Made by a program: the position numbers and the translations under genes | Shown: in pieces, positions 56,930 through 64,000 of the stretch | Position numbering within the stretch: the first letter of the stretch is position 1 | Layout: each line of letters begins with the position of its first letter | Assembly (NCBI GenBank): GCA_011634665.1 | Contig: WAEK01000003.1 | Span: 2,140,001-2,204,000 of the forward strand | Reading direction: 5' to 3' | Source: Mortierella sp. BCC40632 | Taxonomy: Eukaryota; Mortierellomycota; Mortierellomycetes; Mortierellales; Mortierellaceae | DNA length: 64,000 bases | The notes under the pieces: generated by a model | Told to the model about the DNA's origin: nothing | Databases searched by the model: none | The model's input: the letters and a program-made list of their open reading frames with translations, nothing else

Positions 56930-58384
56930 ATGCGGCCCTCATCTGTTTCCTTGGTAACCATCTTTTTCTTTCTTTCCCGAGCTCTCATTCTCCAATGCCC
57001 CGCGGCCACTAACCCAGACTATTCCTTCCACTCACCCCCTTTTTTTTTCAAACAGCGTCCGTGGACGCGACTGGTTAGGTTGCCACTCGTTCTATGACAA
57101 GATGGACCGCGACTTAGGACTTAGCATTTCGACCTATCATCATCGCGTCTGCATCCAATGAGCTGACTCGCCTTTTTTTTTTTTTTTTTAAAAAAAAAAA
57201 AATAATAATAACCCAAACTCGATAGATTAATTGGCAAGGATGGCAAGATCTATACGGGCGAACCTCAGTCACCTCTGGTCTGGTCCAATTCAACATCATC
57301 ATCAGGTTCAGCAAAGTATGACCAACTCACAGCCAAGGTCATCCAGGGCGACATTTATTCCAGTCAAGACTCGAGCGTGACCGATCATGTGATGCCCATC
57401 GCTCAACTTCTATCACCCCTTGCTTATGTGCCTTCGTTTCGATGCATCGGATTGAACTATGCGAAGCATGCGCATGAGACAAAGATGCCTATTCCGGAAT
57501 ACCCCATTTTGTTTATGAAACCCGCCATGGCCATGCAGGATCCTTTCAAACCAGTTGTGATTCCCAAGATTGCAGAAAACAACCAAGCTGACTTTGAATG
57601 TGAGCTTGCTGTGGTGATTGGCAAACCATGCAAGAATGTCGAAGAAAAGGATGCCCTAAGCCATGTTCTTGGTATGTTGAGTGTGAAGGAAGCAAAGCAA
57701 TGTCAAACCCACGGCACAGAGGACCATTTTTTTTTTTTTTTTTTTTTTTTTTTGGGTCATGTCAATAGGGACTAACCAGTTTGAGTCTCAATCCCTTTAG
57801 GATATACCGTGGCGAACGACATCAGCACCAGGAAGTGGCAAGGCAACAACCTCAGCTCGAACCAATGGTGCTTCAGTAAATCGTTTGACACCTTTGCACC
57901 CCTTGGACCTTGTCTTGTCTCACCTCAGGAGATCCCCGACCCACAGGCACTCAAAATCCGCACTCACTTGAATGGGAAACTGATGCAGGATTCCTCCACT
58001 TCTGATATGATTTTTAGTGTCTCCAAGTTGGTAAGAGAAAGCAGAGAGAGAAAAAGAGAAAAAGAGAGAGAGAGAGAGAAAGAACATGTTCTTGGCGATG
58101 GTAACCATGGTTTTTTATTTTATTTTGTTTTATTTTCTTTTTTTTTCCTCACATGTCCTTTTGTGCTTCCTATTCTTCTATCCCAAACTACCTAGATTTC
58201 TTTCCTGAGTCAGTCGACTACATTAATGCCCGGTGATGTGATCTTGACAGGAACACCCGAGGGCGTTGGGTTCAAGCGATCCCCCCCTGTCTATCTCCAG
58301 CACGGCGACACTGTTGTCTGCGAAATAGAAAAGATTGGTCAACTCCATAGTCCTGTGATGTACGAGAGCAAGACCTCTTCTTGA
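56930..58384 (+). CDS. Fumarylacetoacetate hydrolase-family enzyme (FAHD2-like)
   Basis: Metal-dependent hydrolase or decarboxylase fold acting on 2,4-diketo acids; the exact substrate is not predictable from sequence. Two small first exons are read from splicing: 56930-56953 (MRPSSVSL) and 57056-57078 (RPWTRLV). They join 57226 onward (LIGKDGKIYTGEP) in frame. The core has FRCIGLNYAKHAHE, YPILFMKPAMAM and the metal-binding FECELAVVIGK. It continues with GYTVANDISTRKWQ, WCFSKSFDTFAPLGPCLV and GDVILTGTPEGVGF. Later exons begin near 57802 and 58198, and the stop is at 58384. The FDTFAPLGP and PPVYLQHGD segments resemble FAHD2 more than FAHD1. The intron near 57671-57801 carries a long T run. 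Convergent with Arg/Ser-rich gene 3. Confidence 0.87.
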
Positions 58385-58390
58385 GCTCTT

Positions 58391-58428
58391 TTCTCTCTCT
58401 CTCTCTCCCCTTCTCTCTCTCTCTCTCC

Positions 58429-58460
<32 letters not shown>
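58391..58460 (+). repeat. CT microsatellite in the 3' flank of the FAH-family gene
   Basis: CT-rich run with CCCT interruptions, starting a few bases after the stop codon. The rest of the 255-bp convergent spacer is AT-rich with T runs. Confidence 0.9.
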
Positions 58461-58639
58461 TACACTGGCTTTGTCCTTAAAGTAAAAGCAGAAAAAAAAA
58501 ATTGGTGGGGGTCTCGCTGACTTTTTTTCATAGTTTGAAACAGTGCCAAGTTTAATTATTTCTTTCTTGTTTTTGGTGCCATAAACAGGCGAATGGTATC
58601 TTTTTTTTTTTTCTTTCTTTTTTTTTCTATTCCCTACAA

Positions 58640-59449
58640 CTAGAGAGAGAGCAACTGCTTGTCCAGACCCAGAGCAGCGGTCACACTGGACCGGCGGCTG
58701 TTATTGACAGGTGGAGGGATCAAGATTCCATCGGCGTTGTGAGTGATGTTGTTCTTGGCTTGCTCCTCACGAAGGTCCTCCATGTAGTTCAACTGAGACC
58801 GGAGGGTCTCTGCGTAGGGGCCCGAGATCTCAGCCGATTTGCGCTTCGAGTACTTGTACTCCCTGTCGTCCTCGGGTTTCAATCCTCCCTCGACACTGCC
58901 CTCACGGTGCTCGGGATGGCGGGAAGTTGATCGGGATCGGGACTGGGAGCGAGAGCGAGAGTTGGAGCGAGAAAAGGCGGCAATGATCGAGCGGCGACGA
59001 CCATCCTTGGGGTTCACTGGAGGGGGGATGGGGATACCATCAACGTTGTGGGTGATGCCCTCCCTGGCTTGTTCCTGGCGGAGCTTCTCCATGTGCTCGA
59101 CTTGGGCAAGAAGAGTCGATCCGTACTCGCCCTTGATCTCGCTGGACTTGCGACGAGAGTATTCGTACTCCTTTTCCTCGACAACAGCCAATCTGTCCTC
59201 GCTGTCCTGAGTGCGGGTGCGAGACAAGGAGCGGTTGCGAGAGTGCGAGCGAGAGCGGGAGCGGAGGCGTTCGACAAAGTCAATGATGGAGCGACGGCGA
59301 CCAGTCTTTACGTCCGTGGCAGATTCTGTGGAGGCGGGGGCGGCAGCGACATCGTCAGCATGGCGGTGGTGGTTACGGCCACGCTCGGGCTCGTCATGCT
59401 GCTGCTGCTCCTGACCGTCGACTTGGATAGCGGGTGGGTGGGTGGTCAT
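58640..59449 (-). CDS. Arg/Ser-rich protein, paralogue 3 of 3, with duplicated module
   Basis: Single exon, 269 residues, made of two copies of the family module. Copy A spans about 51-148: RRRSIIDFVERLRSRSRSHS, YEYSRRKSSEIKGEYGSTLL, HMEKLRQEQ, ITHNVDGIPIPPP. Copy B spans about 151-249: RRRSIIAAFSRSNSRSRS, YKYSKRKSAEISGPYAETLR, NYMEDLREEQ, ITHNADGILIPPP. The C-terminus SRRSSVTAALGLDKQLLSL matches the ends of the other two paralogues. No known domain, signal peptide or membrane segment; function unknown. The promoter has a clear TATA (GTATAAAAG, minus strand, 59671-59679), about 225 bp before the ATG. The leader shares TTCTTGA (59471-59477) and GGGGGTAGT (59494-59502, plus-strand reading) with paralogue 1. 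Confidence 0.75.
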   Translation of the reverse strand: MTTHPPAIQVDGQEQQQHDEPERGRNHHRHADDVAAAPASTESATDVKTGRRRSIIDFVERLRSRSRSHSRNRSLSRTRTQDSEDRLAVVEEKEYEYSRRKSSEIKGEYGSTLLAQVEHMEKLRQEQAREGITHNVDGIPIPPPVNPKDGRRRSIIAAFSRSNSRSRSQSRSRSTSRHPEHREGSVEGGLKPEDDREYKYSKRKSAEISGPYAETLRSQLNYMEDLREEQAKNNITHNADGILIPPPVNNSRRSSVTAALGLDKQLLSL

Positions 59450-60260
59450 GGTGGTAGTTAAAGAAATAGTTCTTGAAGAAGAAGAAAAGGTTGGGGGTAG
59501 TTAAGAAGTGTAGAGAGGAGAAAGAGTGGAGAGCGATGCTAATGCGTAAGAAAAATAGAGGGGAGAGGAAAGGATGCAATTGAGCAATGGGATGAGTGAT
59601 AAAGATCTTGGGAAAATAAGAGAGAGAAAGAGAAAGAGAAAAAAAAGGGCAGAGGGTAGTGAGTGTCGATCTTTTATACCCCTTTGACATTGTGACAATG
59701 CACATGTGGGCTCCGCTTTGCGTCATTGATTAACCCCGGGTAGTGGGGCGGCCTTTGTACTCGTGGGCTTGCCTGATTTGGCATCCGCTATTTTCAGGAA
59801 CACAACGGACTGCTCGGTTTCACTCTGTTCCTGCAACACCGTTTGCCTTGCCGACCCAACCAACCGCCAAAGGGCCAAATGTTTTTTTTTTTTGTTGTTG
59901 TTTCCTCGGTCAATTGGACACAAGAGGCACATCGTGTTTGTACCTTTGCTAACTACACTGGGGTCGTGGGGAAGATCTCTCTCTCTCCCTCTTGCCCACT
60001 CACTCGCTCTCCGGTCCATCATTATGCCGCTCAGTTCGAGATAGAGATAGAAGATTCTCGACCTCTGGAGCCATCCTATCGTCCCCGCTTTCCATGGTTA
60101 CTATCTCACACACTCTCACACACTCTCACACACTCACACGCTCTCTCACTCTCTTACTCTCTCATTCTCTCATTCTCTCTTGTTTTCTTATCCTCGCTAA
60201 TGATTTATTAAATTTCAAATGGACACAATGCACAAAACTCATGCTAACAGTTTGGATCCA
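59450..60260. promoter_or_regulatory. Promoter of Arg/Ser-rich gene 3 and spacer to the next gene
   Basis: Left part: GA-rich (plus strand) leader and TATA at 59671-59679 of gene 3. Right part: the 3' flank of the last gene, with CACACACTCT repeats at 60107-60150. No reading frame with recognisable sequence. Confidence 0.55.
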
Positions 60261-61210
60261 TCAGAGAGTGGATGCGAGTTTATTACTCAACATTCTTCCT
60301 CTTCCTGCTGACTCTGGTTCTACCATGCCTGATCCTGCATGCATAGTTTCATTGTGAGAACTCCTCGATCCAGAAGATCCTACAGACATTGCCCGTGAGA
60401 CATGCACACTCGATCCCGTTGCAACGTGCGCATGAGTGGGTGAATGCCCAGATGTAAAAGTGGGGGCATGAGCAAGGGCATGAGCAGGTGCATGAGCAGG
60501 CACGACTGTCCCCGAGACTAAAGTGGATGGTGGCGGAGTCCCACTCACTAGGTTATAGTCAGACTCACTCCTAGACTCACGCGCCTTGGTCGTGGCTAGC
60601 TGTACATCTCTCTCCCACTCCAAGAACCTTGTCCGAACTCCTTGCGGAGCATAAGGCATAACATAGCCACCAATAGTCCTAAACCATTGAGACTGAAGTG
60701 CCTGGAGCTTGTCCATCCAGAGGGCAAGACGCCGTTGAGAGGCCGGAAGTTTCGTATCGAGATACGAGATCTTGTCAAAGAATGCACCTGTAAAGTCTCG
60801 CATCTCGATTAACTTTCCGATCATTCCTTCGAGATTGTATACAGAACGTTGTGTTGCATGTTCCTTCTCCAGAACTTCTGTCATAAGGTCTCTTCGTTCT
60901 GCAAGGATTGCCATTGCTTCCCGCTCAATTTCCTGCAGTGTACCGCAAAAAAGGAAAAAAGAAAACATAGCAACAGAATTAGAAATCGGGCGCCACCATC
61001 CGAATGACAGCATAGCCGAAGGAGATAGAACATGGTGGAAGCGTGAGAGAGAGAGAGAGAAAGAGAGAGCCTGAACATGTGAACAGGGGAGTCTAAAGAG
61101 GGTCCATACCTCAAATTGGCAACTCCGCTCGTCAACAATAGCGCTCAGCGACTCTAACTGTGTCGCCAAATCTTGCTCAACCAGCTTTTTATGACCCATA
61201 AAAAATATTA

Positions 61211-61248
<38 letters not shown>

Positions 61249-64000
61249 AAAACGAAAAGAAAACAGGGGGGATTAGTTAATCCCTGGGTCTAAATGACAT
61301 CACACTGCATCAATATGAACCTCGGTAAAGGCTATGCAGTCGCTCTGTACCTGCAGTTTCTGGAACGACGCTCGGAGAGACTCTTCTTTCTCTTTTAGGA
61401 GATGATAGAGAAAGTAGGTTTGCGGATCACACTCCACAACCAAGCTATTGGGATTGGGTCAGTAGAAAGAAATCGATGAGTCAGCACCTGTGCTTCCTAG
61501 CAGTGTGTCTGTCCAGAAATATCCAGAGTCGCGAAAAAATAAACTACCTGTTGAGTTGTTTCGCTTCAGGTGCCTTATTGCACTCTAAACTTGAATACGA
61601 AAGCGATCGTTTGCGGTAGTCAGGACGCCTACGTTCCTTTCGAAGAGGCTCCAGGTTGTGCCCAGAGATGTTGCCAGAGTTGGCACTTCGATCATGCCGA
61701 TGTCCCACGACTCGACCCTGCCCCAGTATTGAAGTCATCGAAAGAGATCGTCTCAAGCCACGTCGTCCTGAAAGATTGAAGCATTTGATAATAGGTGGTT
61801 CAGGTGGGTCCGGCTTTTGAGAGAAGAGTGCTGTCAACGCATCCACAGATGGCAATGCTGTTTGTGGAGCTTGTTGATGCTGTAACGAAGGGTCAGCTGT
61901 TGCGGTGACTGGAGTCTCTTCTTCAGAACCATTGTGCTGAGTGGCTCCTGTGGTTACAGACACTGGGATTGCCTCTGACTCATATTCTTCGCTTCGCTCA
62001 TCGTCGGATTTCAGATTGTTCACTATTGACCAAAAAGGATGAGGGTTTCTTTCAGTGTCAGAAATGAGCCTTCAGCATTTTTTTTAGAGTGGCAAGAAAG
62101 ACTCAATGGTGGATGACATACGCTCTGGTTGGACTGGTGTTGCCAAGGTATCATCTGTCAGATTCCCTTCTTTCAATCCAGTGATTGGGGGTTGTTTCCC
62201 TTTTGGGGTTAGAAGAGACTGTCGATTCTTGCCACTACAAGGGGAATGATAGCCATTAGAGTCGATGCCAAGTACTAATGGTTCGTGCAAAATGGGTCCG
62301 AGGTTCGTTCGTCTAGGTCCAAAGCCTTCTTCGCAACTTACGTAGCCATCGTTTTTAGCGATTGTGAAGCCATTTTTGTCTCTTGTTTCTAGTGACCACG
62401 AGAAAACTTTGTGAGTCTCGAATTCGTTATCGTTGGCATGTATGAACTTATGCAGACTGAGAATTAACTTTGAACATACTGTCTTGGCCAGTCCTCGAAC
62501 CAGACTTCTACCAAGCTCCTTGCCTCCAGTCAGCCAATCACCGCTAGCAAGTGCATCTGCCATGTCGGGTTTGTGTTTGGTTTTGCCTCTCCAAACCTGT
62601 TTTAAAGAGTCCGAGTGGATATTTTTTGCAAACACTTCGAGATCCACGGTTTCGCCTTCTGTATTTGTTGTAGTCATGCCTGAAAAGTCTTCGATTTTGG
62701 ATTTGAGAACTTTGTGGACCTTGAGTCCCTGCGGATTAAATGATGACTGATAGGCGGCTGAAATGGCATCGGCTGTCTTTACATCAAGTTCTCCAGGGAT
62801 CAAGTCTGATTTCTTGCTCTGCAAGGAGTAAAAAGTTGTTCCAGATCGAGTTAGTCCGCCGTTGCATGAATGCCTTTAGTAACAGTTGTTGTATAGTCAG
62901 CCCTTTGAACAGGTGGTCAAATACCTGGAATGATTTCACTGCGCTTAAAAATGCGACAGGTTCTGCAAACGGATCCTTGGGAACCTATGGACGCACGATA
63001 GGACACTTAGCATCTAAACAAGGTTGAGCATTCCTCGCTCTGCAATCTATTCTGTAACGTACATTGTTCACGAGATGTTGTAATTTGCCCCGGATGCTAG
63101 ATAGTTTACTGAACATTCCCGCTAGGACTCCAGGGTCTAGTACAATCTCAACGGAAGGTTTCTATAATGGCCAGCGTATCATGTAGAAAAAAAGGGAACG
63201 AAGGATGAGCAGGCTGTCTTTCAGTGCACCAGGAGTCGGGTCCTTGTTCCATCCCGTCTCATATATGACTTACTTGCATCTTTGTGCTCAGGAACATTTC
63301 ATAGAATCGACTCAGACCCATTTCTGTCGCATCGCATAGTAAGCCATCGACATGTTGTAGATTGAACTGGCCAAAGATTACTAAACAGTTTTGGACAAGG
63401 GCGACCAGCCGAATTACTGTAGCCTCAAAATCTGTCGAGTCCGAGATCCTGTAGAGTTGGTTGAACTTTTCTCGCTGGGCATCACTAGTCACGACAAGTA
63501 GGGGAGTACGGCAGGTGGGAGAATGAGTAGGCGTCAGAAGAGATGAAGCTAGTATCTGCAAAGACTTTTTTTTTTAGCTGCTTTAAGAGTAGGAGGTACC
63601 TTGGAGATTTTAGCGTCAGTGCGCTTCGGCCACTACATCCCATTCTTCTGAGGTTCAGATTAAGATAGAACCGCCGTCGACACAAGTCGAAGTTGCCATC
63701 TTTTGGAACCAAAACAATATTGAGTGACGACGCAAATGAACTGAGGTTTGTCACAAACAATTGTCCAAAGGGTGTCTAAGTATAAAAGATGTTAGCAATC
63801 TCGCCACGTTTTTCTTTCTTTCTTTCTTTCTTTCTGATAGAAAAGAGTTGTAATAAAGTGATTATCCATTTACCTCCTTGGCACGCGCTTTTGCGACACG
63901 GAGTAGGTCGAGCACCTTCTCTAGCCGTGGACAGTCGACATTTGGTTGGTCAACGGCTATGACTACGGCGTGAATCTGTCAGCAAGAAGTCACATTCAAA
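60261..64000 (-). CDS. Large coiled-coil protein, unrecognised, 5' end outside window
   Basis: Not securely recognised. At least ten exons read on the minus strand from about 63975 down to 60261. Upstream parts include IHAVVIAVDQPNVDCPRLEK, TPFGQLFVTNLSSFASSLNI, FDLCRRRFYLNLNLRRMGCS and GRSALTLKSP. The last joins SDAQREKFNQLYRISDSTDF through an intron at 63485-63599. Then come KPSVEIVLDPGVLAGMFSKL, VPKDPFAEPVAFLSAVKSFQ, a long Ser/Thr-rich exon (62821 to about 62105) and a basic patch (RRGLRRSLSMTSILGQ). A C-terminal coiled coil follows (ECDPQTYFLYHLLKEKEESL, AMAILAERRDLMTEVLEKEH) and a Ser/His-rich tail. A conserved-looking N-terminal domain plus a C-terminal coiled coil suggests a fungal scaffold; the STB2/STB6 family is one idea to test, not a claim. 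Confidence 0.6.

Noticed and set aside
54253..59449. Classical SR splicing factors
   Set aside because: The RS dipeptides are short, there is no RNA-recognition motif, and the conserved part is a separate C-terminal module.

Overview
The window reads as nuclear DNA of an early-diverging filamentous fungus, most likely Mucoromycota and probably Mortierellomycotina. Genes are split by short GT-AG introns with very long T tracts next to the acceptors. Both strands are densely coded, and glutamine-rich coactivators, F-box proteins and an animal-style intersectin are present. The phylum is inferred from gene content and intron style; no marker gene was compared. Exon edges below were read by eye from splice signals and frame continuity.

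Layout. 1-3783 (-): 3'-incomplete MED15-like coactivator with long polyQ. 4536-12518 (+): intersectin-like endocytic scaffold (EH, coiled coil, NPF, WH2, three SH3) and, directly downstream and possibly in the same gene, a DH-PH-C2 Rho GEF. 12904-16899 (+): ZW10. 17123-18028 (-): ALG14. 18386-21344 (-): MED17. 21605-23739 (-): cap 2'-O-methyltransferase (CMTR1). 23998-25385 (+): RNA polymerase III subunit RPC5/Rpc37. 26403-29484 and 30228-32393 (+): two unrelated F-box-type proteins. 32921-36637 (+): ChAPs exomer cargo adaptor. 37452-38299 (+): SRP14. 38477-39284 (-): mitoribosomal mS23. 39480-41834 (+): tandem AAA ATPase. 42551-45790 (+): molybdenum cofactor sulfurase. 45791-49190: large gene-poor stretch in front of a strongly codon-biased OPT transporter (49191-51319, +). 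51703-53198 (+): peptidyl-tRNA hydrolase. 54253-59449: three minus-strand copies of a small Arg/Ser-rich protein family that I do not recognise, with a fumarylacetoacetase-family enzyme (56930-58384, +) between the second and third. 60261-64000 (-): a large unrecognised coiled-coil protein running off the right edge.

How the genes relate. Most are unlinked housekeeping genes. Loose themes are RNA polymerase II/III transcription and capping (MED15, MED17, CMTR1, RPC5) and membrane traffic (intersectin/RhoGEF, ZW10, ChAPs, SRP14). There are divergent gene pairs at 3784-4535, 23740-23997 and 39285-39479. I saw no rRNA, tRNA, CRISPR array or transposon.

The best candidate for something undescribed is the three-copy Arg/Ser-rich family at 54.2-59.5 kb. 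Its members share a conserved C-terminal module, one copy has that module duplicated, and their 5' leaders share a short motif. Two probable homopolymer frameshifts (intersectin 7831-7840, ZW10 15068-15071) should be resolved before protein models are used.
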